A stretch of DNA of 64,000 nt from contig CAWUHX010000079.1 of assembly GCA_963922205.1 (NCBI GenBank), positions 682,001 through 746,000 on the forward strand, written 5' to 3'. This stretch comes from Romanomermis culicivorax. Taxonomy: Eukaryota > Nematoda > Enoplea > Mermithida > Mermithidae. Numbering within the stretch: the first letter of the stretch is position 1; each line of letters begins with the position of its first letter. This document shows, piece by piece, positions 30,191 to 43,039 of this stretch. The notes beneath the pieces were generated by a model, which was not told where the DNA came from, did not search any database, and worked only from the letters and a program-made list of their open reading frames with translations. Position numbers and translations under genes: made by a program.

Positions 30191-31149
30191 AAGCAGACCA
30201 GTCTGAAAATTGAGCTTTTTGGCAATCAGTCCAGGTCAAGCACGTCGCACGGTATTAACATTTTTATCATATTATGTACATAGTAAATCACTGAAGTGGA
30301 CGGCCGACTAACTCGAGTGACCTTTAAAAAATTTGAGTCAGAAATCCTACTGCAAAAGTTTTGCATAAATGATTTTGACGGCAGTGTTGACTTTTGTGTC
30401 GCTTTTCAAATTAAGTGCATTTTATGAAAAAAGACAAGGTATAGAACTAAAAATTTGAGAGCTACTTCAACCGAGTGTCAATAATTTGTGTGCAAAAGAT
30501 TTTGTGGAAAGAGAGTAGCTTATTTTTGTCAACAATCAAATCTCAGTAACTATGTCTGAATTTCAGCAATTTTCTTTTGTATTGACTGATCCTTCCACCA
30601 TTGCATTAGCTCAACTTGATTATAAACTGTCGCGTGATACGTAATTGATACCTATAGCCTAACAACCAAGACAAGAACGAAAAATACTATGCTACACATG
30701 AAGTAGAGAATCATCAATCAAAGTAAAATTCAGGAAGTAAAAGTATATCGAGGAAGATATTAACGTAAAAAAATAGAGCAAATCTGACGTGGAGCAGGAA
30801 CAGATTATATTTGATAGGTAAGTTTATTTCTTCTGAGTTTTATCAATGAATATGTCAGGTCGCTCGTCTGACAAAAATCCCACGAGGAAGATCGTGCCAC
30901 GTGGAAAATTTGATAAATATTCACCATTGTTAGCGCTTATGGTCATCATTTTCAATTCATTTGTCATTAGTTGGTATGGTTGTTGGCTTTTTAATTCTAT
31001 ATTCCACTCCCATAATTAAGAAATATGCTTTCCGAAGGTTCCCTGGTTTACTCACGCTTAGGCGACTAATTAAGTGTGTCAGTAATGAAAAAATTGATCA
31101 CAATAGTATTACTGCCTATAACAAAAAATTCCATGCTCTATTTTTTCCA

Positions 31150-31345
31150 AACGAGAAAGATGTCATGCAAATAATAAACAGCCTGCGTATGGGGACACAT
31201 TTTTCTCCAACTGACTGTAGCCGTTAGACGAACAAATTGAGAAAAATAGATTTCGGCCTACGATAGAAATTTATTGTCTGCTGACCGATTTCAATGGACT
31301 ATTTTCCTTTCCGAGGCGGGTTTGAAAATCAATAGACTATAGGGA
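31150..31345 (+). repeat. Interspersed repeat family R copy
   Basis: Contains ATGCAAATAATAAACAGCCTGCGTA, read as two blocks, then CTGACTGTAGCCGTTAGACG, ATTTCGGCCTACGAT and CCGAGGCGGGTTTGAAAATC, ending AATAGACTATAG. Best-preserved full-length copy. Non-coding. Confidence 0.6.
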
Positions 31346-31349
31346 TTGT

Positions 31350-33480
31350 TCTGCTCCGTACTTTCTGATCGCTTACTTTCTATCTCAAGTTGTGTTATGC
31401 ACTGTACAAGATTAGTATTGAGTTACTGTGACTTTTGACAAGAAACTGAATAATTATGAATAAAGCTGGGTATGCAGGTGGTGACCATACTTGCACGTTG
31501 GATGGGAGGAGTTGGGGGTGTTGACTCCCAGCGAATTTCGATTGACCATCGGCAGATTGTTGCTGACCCCCAGCAGATTCCACCACCCAAATTTGATCGA
31601 GAAGATGATGAAGGAAGAGAAAGTTGTCGAGTGAAAATGATGCTGTAGTTTTACGATTTTTCGAGAAAAGCATACGTGATTTCAAGGAAGTAAAATTAGA
31701 ACGTTGAAAATGCTGACCATGTAAATTGTTTCTAATTGTCCAATATAAATTTAAGAATATGTTGCTTGTAGCAGAGCTTTCTTGTCGTTATCAAGAAAGA
31801 AAAGAATTATACCACAGTCCCTATTCTGACTGTTTTGTGCATAATTCCTATGCTGTGACCATACGTGTACAGCAGTAAAAATCTGCAACGGAACAGGTAG
31901 TCCGGACAGTGGTGAATACCTCTCAAACTCTACCAAGAACATGTAATGGTTGTAATGTCTAAACTTCTGAAAAAATATCCTAGCTGAAAATATCCTTTCC
32001 TTAGATATTCCAATAACACATCCGATGAGGCTATGAGTGTTGATTAGCTATCCATTGGCAACACGAATTTAATGATGGTTGAGTAGTGAGTGATTTATAA
32101 CTGATATTGGAAGCGCGTTCAGCCGATCCAGCAGACAGCACAGAAAATGGACCACCAGTATCAATGAGAGCCTATGTTTTCATTGGCTGGCCTGGCTGAC
32201 CTTGAAATATCGAATGACTCTGTCAAGGCTTCAGTCTTGGAAAACTTTCAGGCTGTATCATCAGAACATCTAGGTTCTGAACTAACGGCCGAAGTGTAGT
32301 TACTCAGGATGTGTTTTCTGCGTCAAATATGTCCGGTTGTAATGGTAGTCAGAAGGCACGGTCAGCACAGATGGAGAGGTGATAGCTCTTGCTTTAAACG
32401 GTTGCATAATGGAAGAAACATCAATTGATCGTTTAGGTGAATGGGAATAGTGCTGTTGTCGAGTTGGTTATGGATAATTGTAGGCATCACCATCATTCGT
32501 AACGATCACTACATTGATGAGAATTGTGATCATTAGTACTGACATCAGCATGATATTGATTCCTGGCCGACAAGTGTTTCAACTTTATGCTGTGTGTATC
32601 ATGTGCCTAGCTATGGCTTGTTCACATTGCATCCCATTATTTCGTCTATGATGGTAAGCTTTACGGCGATTCGATGTATTAGAAGAGCAAGTAGAGAGAA
32701 TGGCCGTCATTAGCAGATTGTTGATAATCAGACCGTTAAATAGCCATCTCCCTGGACATGCATTGTAGATTGCATGTGGTCATTTGGCTTTGCTGGCGTC
32801 AGTGAATGTCGGGTGTCACTGGTAGTTGATAGGGATAGGATAGCCATAGTGGAGGATGATACAAAAAACAGCGCCGCAAAAACTCAAAAAAGGGAGTATT
32901 TGGGAAAATACTGACGATAATTGGATTGAAAAAAAAATATATATATATATCAAAGATTTCCAGACGAGTCGACTTTCTATAAGTCGAGCAGAAGCCCGTA
33001 TAAAAACCGAGTAACGTGTGTTGAATTCGAAAGTGAATTAAACAGCCACGTTCAGGCTAATGTTCACTGATACTTTTACGGTCAGTACCCCTGAATATCC
33101 TCTCGACATAGAAACTAGAACTATCATCTTCGACATGAAAGTAGAGGAATGAGCTACCTTTCAAAAGTATTTCGCGACAAATATAGTCTTTTCTTCTCCA
33201 AATAAGCCTTGGCGCGCAGACAATTAATAAACAACCTATGATACGGACTCACCGATTTTCACGGATATTTTGCTGTACGAGGCCCATGAATAGACTATAG
33301 AAAGATGTGTGCTAAAAGACTCCTGAACTTTTAGATTTTGGTGCAAGTGAAACTTTCTTAGCGATAGAATGTAGACTTTTCTAAAGCACTTTTGAGCCTT
33401 TCTAAAGGCTCAGAAGTCTAAACGCTAATTCAAGCTGATTTTTGCACTCTTATCTTTTTAATGGTTCATAAGTCGTTGGC
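31350..33480. other. Mixed intergenic DNA with one protease relic
   Basis: No intact gene. A retrotransposon protease relic sits at 32040-32172. A partial family R copy lies at 33180-33303. The stretch 31750-32870 is less AT rich than its surroundings, consistent with decayed retrotransposon coding DNA, but stops interrupt every frame. Confidence 0.45.
32040..32172 (-). pseudogene. Retropepsin relic
   Basis: On the minus strand 32172 downwards reads ALIDTGGPFSVLSAGSAE, the active-site block of a retrotransposon aspartic protease. About 35 codons later RVANG appears in a shifted frame where the family usually has ANG. A stop precedes the block. It is too short and broken to name the element. 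Confidence 0.45.
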
Positions 33481-33690
33481 CTCCTGGCAGCAGGGCCGAG
33501 AAGACAAGAACAGAAAAGCTTCACTAAATCTAGTTGGGGGTGGGGTAAACCCAAAAGCCGAAAAAGTGTCGAAAAAAAGCTTTTGTCCAATTTTTTGATG
33601 CAGGCTGGGCTTGGGGGAAACGAAATTCGGGCGGGGAGTACCGGAAATTGGCGAGGGACTTTACTCCCAATCCCCCCAACTACAAGTATA
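33480..33690 (-). repeat. Diverged family G-like poly-G/poly-C element
   Basis: On the minus strand it starts TATACTTGTAGTTGGGGGGA and has the family G layout: G run, C run, AATTTTTTGGA and CGACACTTTTTCGGC core, then a C-rich end. Similar design but diverged in sequence. Confidence 0.35.
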
Positions 33691-34058
33691 AGATGTGACA
33701 CACTTTCAAGAGACTAATATAAAGCCATTTTCTTACAAAACGGTTGTTAGTATTTAGTTTTCCAATCGCCTTTCTCAAAACTCGTGACGTTTCTAAAAAA
33801 TAAAAAAGACTAGAAACGTCGAAAATAGCAGAGACGAGAATAATGAGAACTAACCAAAAACCTATCACCAATCTTCCGAATTCGTCACTACAGTAGAGCT
33901 TCGAGATCGGTTCGCAGCCTAATGCAATGTGAGGGCATTTACATCGTCTCTTTATAAAATGCAAAGCGGCAAAAGGGACAAAACAGTAAAAACACACTAT
34001 CAAAGCCAACTTAGTTTTCGCGTCAAGGTTCAGCTCGAGAAGCCTACTTCAAGAATAA

Positions 34059-36090
34059 AGGCCCTCTCATACTTCACCGCGCGGTACCGCGCGGCGCCGG
34101 TTGTTCTATCCATACTAAAAAGCGGCGCGCGGTACCGCGCGGTACCACCTTTGAAGTATGAATAGGTGTTTGTAATTTTTGCGGCGCCGCCCTCAAGTTT
34201 CAACTGAACCGAAATTTTCGAACAAGTTATGTGTTCTAAAGTTGCAGCACACTGTTGTTGTAACATATTGTTGCATACTGTGACATCTATACATGTAGTT
34301 GAATCATATTTTTCACTTGAATGGTGAATTCTGACACTTGTCAAATTATTTTATCAAATTGATTACTTAATTTTCAATGAAGATTTACTAAGAAGCTGAT
34401 CACTCAATTTGCAATGAAGACTTTATAATGTGTAAAAATTATGAATATGCAAAGTAAGTGTAAACATGTTCCTACAGCAAGTGTACTCCATTTCGATTGT
34501 GTCTTTATTCCCCCAACGTCCTTTTCCGCAAATATCCCGATTGTCCGAAAGTTCATATTCCCCGTAGGTCCCGATTCCCCGAATAATGAACAAATTTTTT
34601 ATTTCCCCGAAAAATGCATTAGTCTCTATGATTGTGTCCTTATTCCCCGAACGTCCTCTTTCCCTGAAAGTCCCTATTCCCCGAAGATCCCGATTCCCCG
34701 AATAATGAATAAAATTCCCTTTTCCTCGAACAATGCATTAGTACCTATTCCCCGAACGTCCCGATTCCCCGAATAGGACGGATCCACTTTTTTGGACTAA
34801 ATCGAATCCGGATCTTAAAAAATTGTTTCGTCAAATCATGATCCAGATCTAGATAGCTGCAGTCGTCAGATATCCCGATCATGTACAGGGAGCCAAAAAA
34901 AGGCGACCGGTGCGGACTTTCATAACTTTTGAACGGATGGAGCTTTTATAACGCGGATTACTGCATTAGAATGCCCTGCTTGTCTTCGTTACAAGGGCCA
35001 AATTTTATGCCCCTAGCATTTATGATTACTGTACAAATAGAAATTCAGTAAAAGTGGTCATTTTTCAAAAAGTAAAAACTGTGAAATATAGTAGAAGTTG
35101 TGAAATCAAGATAAAAGTTGTGAAATCAAAATAATAGTTGCGAAATCAAAGTAAAAGTTGTCTCATTGTGAAAAAAGTTTTTTAAAGCTGTTTACACACA
35201 ATAATACTTTAAAAATTACCCAGATTTGTAAGTTGCACGTAATCTAAAGTCAGCAACTTTTAATTTTAATTTTTTATACCTACAATTTACAATGCTTTCT
35301 ATGGAAAAATTTTCAATTTACAAAGTGCAATCTAAAAATAGCCTTCTTCTGTTTTCGGGAAAACGGGATTCGACACTTTCGGGGAATAGGGACGTTCGGG
35401 GAAAAAGGAAAATCAGTGTTTGATTTACAGCGTTCTACGGGGAAACGGGACTTTCGGGGAAAAGGCACAAGGGACATTCGGGGAATGGGGATACACCCGT
35501 CTCTATTTCTTGAACGTCCCAATTTCCCGAATACTAGGGAAAGGAGATGGATCCACTTTGAATCTGGGTCCTAAAAAGCAGGTCCGACCGGACCCAGATC
35601 AGATCTGGATCCTGTATATAGCACATATGTGAATGAATAATCGTGTATATATATATATATATATTCAATTTTTCAAAATCAATTTATATAAATTGATATT
35701 TCTCAGCACTTCAAGAGCTATTAATCGTTGGAATGATAAGCAAATTGAAGCAAGAGCCCAAAATCTTTAGACTAGGCTTTTTTGCAAGCTTCTATCTGCA
35801 CCATGCAGGAATGATTGATTTTTATTTTTCTTTTGCGCTTTTTATTTTTCGATTTTTTCGTATTTTTCATCTTTTTCGTATTTTTCGTATTTTGCATTTG
35901 TCGAGACGAGCAAACACATTTTTTGAGAAGAACAAAATCCAAAAGTAAAAAAGCGGCGCCGTACGGCTCCGCGTGGTACCGCGCGGCGAAGTATGACAAG
36001 CCACCGCGCGGCGCCGCTTGTTGGTATGAATAGGACAACCGGCAAGGCGCGGTACCACGCGGTACCTCGCGGCGAAGTATGACAGGGCCT
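34059..36090. mobile_element. Harbinger-like non-autonomous element with GC-palindrome ends
   Basis: The terminal inverted repeats AGGCCCT(C/G)TCATACTTC are flanked by TAA on both sides (34056-34058 and 36091-36093), the 3-bp TWA duplication of PIF/Harbinger elements. Inside each end lie about 100 bp of CGCGCGGTACCGCGCGG-type palindromes and a GGTTGT-CTAT-CATAC block, matched in inverse at the other end. The interior carries a second inverted element (34490-35540) and no transposase. Confidence 0.75.
34490..35540. mobile_element. Element W1 with CCCCGAACGTCC repeats, nested
   Basis: The left arm (34490-34785) has many ATTCCCCGAACGTCCCGATT-like words. The right arm (35340-35540) has the complement, GGGACGTTCGGGG. 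A sister element is at 37497-38310. The interior is AT rich with repeated AAGTTGTGAAATCAA at 35085-35160. Open frames here are translations of the repeat, not genes. Confidence 0.65.
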
Positions 36091-36184
36091 TAAATCTTAA
36101 GAAAGCCTTAAAGATGGTCAAGGTTGAAAGTCGATCGGGTTGAAATTTTATCTAATTCATTTCGAAATGAGCCTCGGAAGGCAA

Positions 36185-36362
36185 AATTATCTGCGAAAAT
36201 CGGCGAGCAGACAATGAGCCTGCATCGTAGGACGAAGTCTTTTTTTTTAATTTGTTCGCCTAACTGCCACAGTCAACTCGGAAAAGGGTCTCCCTATACG
36301 CAGGTTATTTATTATTTGCATGAAGATCTTTCTACGTGACGATGCTCATTTCGAGACTATAA
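36185..36362 (-). repeat. Interspersed repeat family R copy
   Basis: On the minus strand: GAGCATCGTCACGTAGAAAG, TGCAAATAATAAATAACCTG, GAGTTGACTGTGGCAGTTAG, TCCTACGATGCAGGCTC. Same order as the copy at 31150. Confidence 0.55.
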
Positions 36363-36997
36363 TGCGACAATGAGTTGAGGTTTGCTCTAAGACTATCTTT
36401 ATTAATTTCAAAGTTGAGTAACCAGGCTCTGGCTTTCTAGGTTTTAGCAAGGGGGATCAGATGATCGCTCAACTCAATTTCAATTAACAACTCAATCCTT
36501 ATTTTTCTCTTTCTAATTATCCACATGGCATCCATCCGTTGTCATGAATCGTAATTATTTTGCCATAGGGATTTGTTCCCTATCGAATAACATTTTTAAT
36601 GTTGAATTGTTTATGGATTATTTGCCATCCAACAACAGCAGCATTTCGAAACTTTCTTTTGCTCTTCATCTGCTATACATGAGCGAGAAGCCTCCTTATC
36701 AGTGGATGAAATATTTTGGAACTAAATTTTTTGATTAATGATTTTTAGAAGGTGAGTAGTGCATTCGAGAAAAAAATTTCCCGAAGAAGAAAAAAACGTT
36801 TGCTCAGCTGCTCGATTCTTATTCTCAAAAACTGGTTTTTGAGTAATTTTGTTTGCGCAGGACGTCGAAAAACGCTATTAACCTCGAAACGGGCGAGATT
36901 ATTTTTCATTTTAACATTTCACAGAGATGGTAATGGACGTACTGATGACGTGGTAACGCGTGCTGATAAAATTTGAACTGAACACAAAAAAATCGAT

Positions 36998-39900
36998 ATG
37001 GCTGCTCGTCGATTCACAAGAACTAGAGTTAAATGTGACGTCAACGTTATCGTCGGAATCTGCATATTTTTAATTCTATTGCCGGCGGCTTTTTTATTAT
37101 TAGCCTCGTTGTTCACTCACCATTGGTTGGAGGAGAAATTCGAAATGGTCGCCGGTTTTGTGTCTTATTATTTGACTCACGGATTGTACGAAATATGTTC
37201 AAAAAAATTTATCGCCAATCGACAAGTGAAACATTTTTCGTCAATTTTAGGTGAGCATAATTATATAAGTGACGTCAGCATACTGTGGGTTCGCCAGCTG
37301 CTGTACTCACTGTACAATATTGTATTTTGCCCAAATATCGCCCAGATGGATCGTTTGGACTTGTTACAAAAATCGCCAATATTCCGGGGATACATGCAAG
37401 TGTCATGTCCACAAGATTTGCTAATCATATGGCTTTATAGGACTATTCAATATAAATCAACTCGAAGAAATCCATTTGTTGATAGAAAATAGGATTGTGT
37501 CCTTAGTCCCCAAATATCTTCCCCCCCCCCCAATGTCCAGATCCCCGAAAGTTCCTATTCCCCGAACGTCCCGATTCTCCGAATACTGAATTAAATAACA
37601 TTTTCGAGAAGTCAGAACTGGGTTCAAAAAGCTATCTATAATACGAAGAAATTGTTGGTATAATCCCCAAGGACTGAGATATAGCCATAAATGGTGTTTC
37701 CTCACATATCGTTTATTTGACATCATCCCAATAAGTACAAAAAACTGCATATCAGGTAAAATTTGATTGAAATCATCACTGATTAATGAAGCCCAACAAA
37801 GTTGATTTTTGATGTAGAACGTTGTTGACCAACTCGGACCTACCTCGGGATTTCGCATCTTAGTTCGGCACCTAAAGTGCGAATGTTGTGCGTAGTGTAG
37901 TATCCTCATATCAGTTTTGAAGAGTTACTTGCTAATAACTGTTGCACAAAGTTAACAACAAGATCTGGTTTATTAAGTGACAATAATTCTTCAAATTTCA
38001 AGAAACTACAACGACATTTTAATATACTAATCTCTATTATTATATATTATGGTGGTGGGCAAATTTTTTTCTGAACCCTTACCAACTTACAATTTACAAT
38101 GTTTCCAGGAAAAATGAGCAATTTACACCCTTCTATTTTCGGGGAAACGAGATTTAACGATTTCGGGGCAATAAGTTCTGGAAAAAGGGAAAATCAATCT
38201 CTGATTTAAAGCATTCTTTGGGGGAAACGGGAACTTCGGGTGAGCGGGACTTTCGGCGAATCGGGACATTTGGAGAAAAGGAACATTCGGGGAATGGAGA
38301 CACATCCGGGGCAAAAATAACGTACTTTTTGCCATCAATGATCTCTTTCCATGAATTCTAGATAACGACTTACCACCCCCTTATAAAACCCGGATGGCTC
38401 CGACCTTCGAGCTCCGTTACATCTATATATGCTTGAGAATGTAATAGAACTCTAATCAGAGCAATTCAGGATAGATAGGTTTTTAAATTATTCAATAAAC
38501 TACAAAAAATATATGACACCAAAAGCCTTCACCAGTTTTTTTACTATTGATCCAACCGTACATCTGCAGCAAGAAAAATCTGGGGAATTTAACTGTCATC
38601 ACTGTCACCAAAAAGTCACCGTAATACCGTTAAAAATGAAGGCGCCCATTTTAAAACATGTTTTTGAATAGATCTCAACGAGATTTCGATATCAATTTAG
38701 GTCGTTTCTGAACAAAAACATTCCTGCTCGCCTTGGAAAGTCACTATTAGGATCAAACACCTACATCGGTGACATGAAACCCCAAAACTCCTTCCTACAG
38801 CGCCAGCGGTGTCAAAAATTAAAAATGGATAACTGGAATTCGAAAAATTTCGTATTTTTTCCTAGTGTCGGGGAATTCCCCCGCAATCAGTTTAGCCGTT
38901 TCTGACAAAAATTAGGTCGTAATTTTACCAAAATTTTTGCTCTTTGTTACCATTCGCTAAATCGTTTGCACTCCTTTTCGGATCTCCGACATTTATCTTT
39001 TCTTCCATAATCGCACTAAAAAATCCGAAATCACACTATATTCTGGCATTCTGATACTTAAACGACATCATCAATTAAAAATGCAGAAAATTAATTAGAA
39101 TAAGTGACTTGTGATGCTAGATATTCTAGTATATTTAACTTCAGCTACTGAAACTAGAAAAAATGGAAACTGATACTCGTTGCAGCCCTTTCTTATAAAG
39201 TGCTTGTAAATCGGAAAATTACTCTGTTGTCGAAATAGTTCACAATATGCTTTGCGATATATTTTTTTAGAAAAAAACATGCTCACAAATTTTCAGTCCT
39301 ACATGACATGCAATTTATACCTGTAAGAATTCAAAGGCTCTTTTTTGCCCAATTTTTTCGAGCAAGGGGGTAGATGAACCGGAAATCAATTACAGATACG
39401 ATGCAGTTCAGCAAAAAAATCGTGAAAGTATAATATGGTATCTGCTTTTTAACAAGCGTGTCAAAATAGACAGACTATTGTATCAATTTGCTGAATTTTT
39501 TTGATCCCTCTCAAGTTTGGTTCCGTTCGCCTTCAAGGAACGTTCCCTTTCCTCAGTTTGTTTTTTTTCAATTTTTCTACTTCAGCTGTTTTTTAGTCTT
39601 AAAAAATTTTTCATTTATAATTATTTTATGCGTCGATATTTGATCAATTTGCTTTGATGAAGCTTCATTTTGTTGTTTTCTTTCCACACAGATAACTTCA
39701 TTTTCTAGTTAACTTCAGCTGCCATATTTTGACCATCGGGGTATTTTAAGTTAATTTTGTTTTTTCAACTTTTTTTGATCTAAACATTCTGCTATTACGT
39801 AATATTTTTCCAGCTGTAAATTTTACCACGGAACGTAGAAAATCGAGTTTTCCGGATATATGATTTCAATGTCGGTATGAAAAGTAAAAAAAGAATTCTG

Positions 39901-42900
39901 CGGATTTTTACAGTGCACATTTTGCAAATAAGCGTTTCCGACCATCAAATCATTTCGATGGATAGCACGTGCACATAGCAGATAACAGATTTAGATTTTT
40001 GTACCAAGTGCCTTAATTACTTCAGTAAAAATTTACTCCAATGAGTTTCGTGAAACTATTGATTTAACAGATTTCGAAACATGTTCTAGAAATAGGTGCC
40101 AGGAAGTCAGGTTCGAAAGCAAGGAGGCAAAATTTTCGTTTTGTTCAGGTATCATCTTTCAGAGTGTCGGAACTCCTGAAAAATTTCGAAAGCTAGAATA
40201 TTTTACTGAAAATATAATTTTTAGTCAAAATAATGATAATAAAAGGCAAATATGTTGAGTCAACTATTGAGGATCTAACTTCATTGTACTAGCGGAGCGA
40301 CAGTTTCCGATGAAAAACGGTGTACTACAGCGAAAAAGTGCTGCTCAGCAGTATTGCACCACTATTTTGAATGTTATAGCTGAAAACTACAATTTCGCTT
40401 GATTGTTCTTTTGAGACATGATTTCTGAGAGGTTCGACCTTCCCTATGATGAGTTGAATATTAATCATATCTCAAAATGGAATGTATTGGGTAGTCACGT
40501 GCGCTCAGTGTCATGGTATTATTGGTTTTACTTAAATCTAAAATTCACGCGGCTACATGATGCCAGTGCTTGAAAATTGATGGTTTTCTGAAGACGGTAC
40601 TCTCACATTTCTGAAGACGGTACTCTTATGAAAATCACTAAGTCACTGCATTTTCCAGCTGTCCCTTGTCTACTCCTTGTGATACGTTTATTATCAGGGG
40701 CCGGTTTCATCAAAGCGACTTAAGCTCCAGCTGAGCTGCAGCTTAAGCTGCAGCTTAATCTGCAGCTTAACTCTATATGTTATACCATAGTCGTTAAGCT
40801 GCAGCTCAGCTGTAGCTTAACTCGTACACAAAATATGTCGAGAAAATTAAGCTAAATCTGAGCTGCAGCTGAGCTGCACCTTAACGGCAATGCCTAATCA
40901 ACAAAGTTCTGAGAATGCAGGTTGCGTCTTTACACAAGGCATTATAAGAAAAAATTTGGCTCGAATTCCTGATAAATTTTCATTTGATTTAGGTTTGATG
41001 GTTGCTGAACGAAGAGCTTCAAAGGAAAAATTGAAAATTTCGAAAATTCGCATTAAATTTCTGAGATCAAGTGATTGTTTGCAATCTATTTACAGGAAAA
41101 CGGCTAGAGTTATCAGAATACCCTTTACAGTATTTTAAAGGCACTTCAATCTACAGTCATTTGATCACTTTTCGACTGGCTATCACACGGTGTGAAACAG
41201 GGTGTCTCCAACTGTAGAACACTATGAAGATTCTAACATGGGCCGTAACCAGACAGCCGTCATTTATTTTGTAATATTAAGCTCAAGGCTTCGATTTTTC
41301 TTCAAAGTCCGGAAGAGAAAGGTTTTTGCTGCATCTCTTTTGAGACACCCTGTTGCATAAATATTGTAAATAGACGAATGAAATTGTACCAGTGATCTGA
41401 CTACATTTTTTCATTCGTCTTTTTCTCTAATTTTTCCTACATGTTGCAGATGGCAAATTTAGTTTGATTAGTCAACATTTTTGTATAAACTTTCAGAATT
41501 CGTATACCCCTGCTGCTCCCAAAACGGTATACAAATCTGATTGAAATTTTAACACAATATGCTGGATATAAGTGGATACAGAAATCAAGAAAAAAATTCT
41601 ACGGCATCCCGTGAGAAGGTGCCCAAGTTAGTCTCCAAATGACTTTTTCGATTTATTTCGGCTTTCTTTTTAACACTTTAAAATAGCATAAAAAGTGTGA
41701 TTCAAGGTATTGAACATTTCTTTTTATACGTAAATAGAGCATGGTCTTCTGCACGTAAAAAAACATTTAGCTATGGAGTCACGTCTTTTCACTTTGAAAC
41801 GTGAATATAGGCTGAAAAATGTCAAAAAATGTAAAAATTCTAAACCTTGAGGTACTGTAGCGATGCAAATTTTGACTTTTATGCGGAGTAAATGCTGCCA
41901 CGATTCTCAGTATGTGAAATTACTCAAAATGTTTTAATTTCAGAGATTATTAATTTTCAACTTATCACAGGTCAATGGAACAGAAGGTCGAATCTCTCAG
42001 AAATTGTGTCAAAAGCACAAAGAACATTACCCTTTTAAATGTGTATAAATACTGTGGTGAGTTAAATTGAGAAGGAAGTACAATTTCTTCTTTTCGATGT
42101 TCCGCTAAACTAATGGTCTTGGACTGTAAATTTGTATCGAATTCTTAGTGACGAAATCACAATATCAAAAAATGCATAAGAATTAATTGGTTAAAATTCG
42201 GATTTTGGGTTTATTCAGGCTGTGCTTCAAGCTTAAGCTCAAGCTTATACAAGTTGATGAATTCATAGTCCGTAAAATGTTTGTAAATTGAAAAATGGCA
42301 AAAATCATTAGGTTATTTACACAAATATATTACTGTGCAAATTTTTTCAACTTGGTGAGCATTCTAAACAATTGGGAGTCCTGTGTGACATACGATTTTG
42401 CTGAAAAACTTGCTCTTTAGTTTTATTACTTGAAAGCTTATCAATAAAGACATATTGTAGATTCAGTTCTGGCTTTTACACACACTCATTTAGATTATTC
42501 TGTAAAATGAACTCTTCTTTTCAGGAATCAATAAACCAGATAATCAGCCGGTCACAATAGATAAAGATGGTTTTTTATGCATGAATCGTTTCGATAGAAA
42601 ATGCTTTTACAGTAATTGCGAAATCATTGACCAAATGTTACAAAACTACCACCAAAACATCATCAATTGGGAGATCGTCTCACTATCGCTAATGTGCGTA
42701 TCTTGCTCATTAACTTTATTAGTACTGATTATCTACGGATTTCTTTGCATGCGTTGCCCGAGCATTTTGGTTATGTTCACATTGTCGGCCGCTTGTTGCT
42801 CGTGCGCCGTTTTGGTCACATTTTCCATGTACCACGGTACAACGTATGCGGCCAGGGACTCCAGTTCTTTTTTTAAAAGAATGGTGGCGGAAACGAACTT

Positions 42901-43039
42901 CTACGGCTATTCGTTTTGGTTGGCGGTGGGCGGTTGCGTTTCACAATTTTTAGCCTCAATTTTGTTGACATTGCAGACCGTCAGCCTTTGTTGTTGTAGG
43001 AGCAGAAGATATTCGGAGGATGGGGAAATTGAGGAATAA
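36998..43039 (+). CDS. Claudin-like four-span membrane protein 1 (paralogue C1)
   Basis: Exons 36998-37250 and 42525-43039 join in phase 1 to give 255 residues. TM1 is about 17-39, then W43, GLYEIC (62-67) and a later Cys in RFDRKC (111): a variant of the claudin/PMP22 signature W...GLW..C...C with Tyr for Trp. TM2 (about 134-157), TM3 (163-186) and TM4 (214-238) lie in exon 2, then a short Cys/Arg and acidic tail (CCCRSRRYSEDGEIEE). Claudin-fold proteins sit in the plasma membrane at cell junctions or modify ion channels. The 5.3-kb intron holds the W2 element, an X-type repeat and M1 fragments. The ATG is the first in the frame after a stop. The same two-exon plan is seen in C2 and C3. Confidence 0.8.
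37497..38310. mobile_element. Element W2 (CCCCGAACGTCC repeats) in the C1 intron
   Basis: The left end (37497-37580) carries CCTATTCCCCGAACGTCCCG and the right end (38140-38310) carries its complement form (GGACATT-GGGGAATGG-type words). An 800-bp version of the element at 34490-35540. Non-coding. Confidence 0.6.
38400..40690. other. C1 intron, AT-rich, no exon recognised
   Basis: No extra exon was found. A partial M1 MITE lies at 39195-39320 (TTATAAAGTGCTTGTAAATC ... CAGTCCTACATGACATG). The tract 40590-40625 contains a direct TCTGAAGACGGTACTCT repeat. The rest gives no usable signal. Confidence 0.5.
40693..40890 (+). repeat. Family X terminal repeat (AAGCTGCAGCTCAGCTGCAGCTT)
   Basis: Starts GGGGCCGGTTTCATCAAAG, then several palindromic TTAAGCTGCAGCT(C/T)AGCTG words. 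The inverted counterpart of this end is at 48058-48296. Looks like one end of a Harbinger-type element with palindromic subterminal repeats. Confidence 0.6.
42268..42420 (+). repeat. Degraded M1 MITE in the C1 intron
   Basis: Shares AAAATG-TTGTAAATTGAAAA, ATTTACACAAATAT-TTACTG and ACTTGCT blocks with the intact M1 copies. The ends are eroded. Confidence 0.4.

Noticed and set aside
34441-34776. Open frame rich in IPRTSRFPE repeats
   Set aside because: It is the translation of the CCCCGAACGTCC word array of element W1. The same array is inverted and non-coding at 35340-35540 and 37497-38310.
37251-37492. Read-through of C1 exon 1 as a single-exon protein
   Set aside because: A clean GTGAGC donor follows GLYEIC at the place conserved in C2 and C3, and exon 2 at 42525 restores phase and the remaining three membrane spans.
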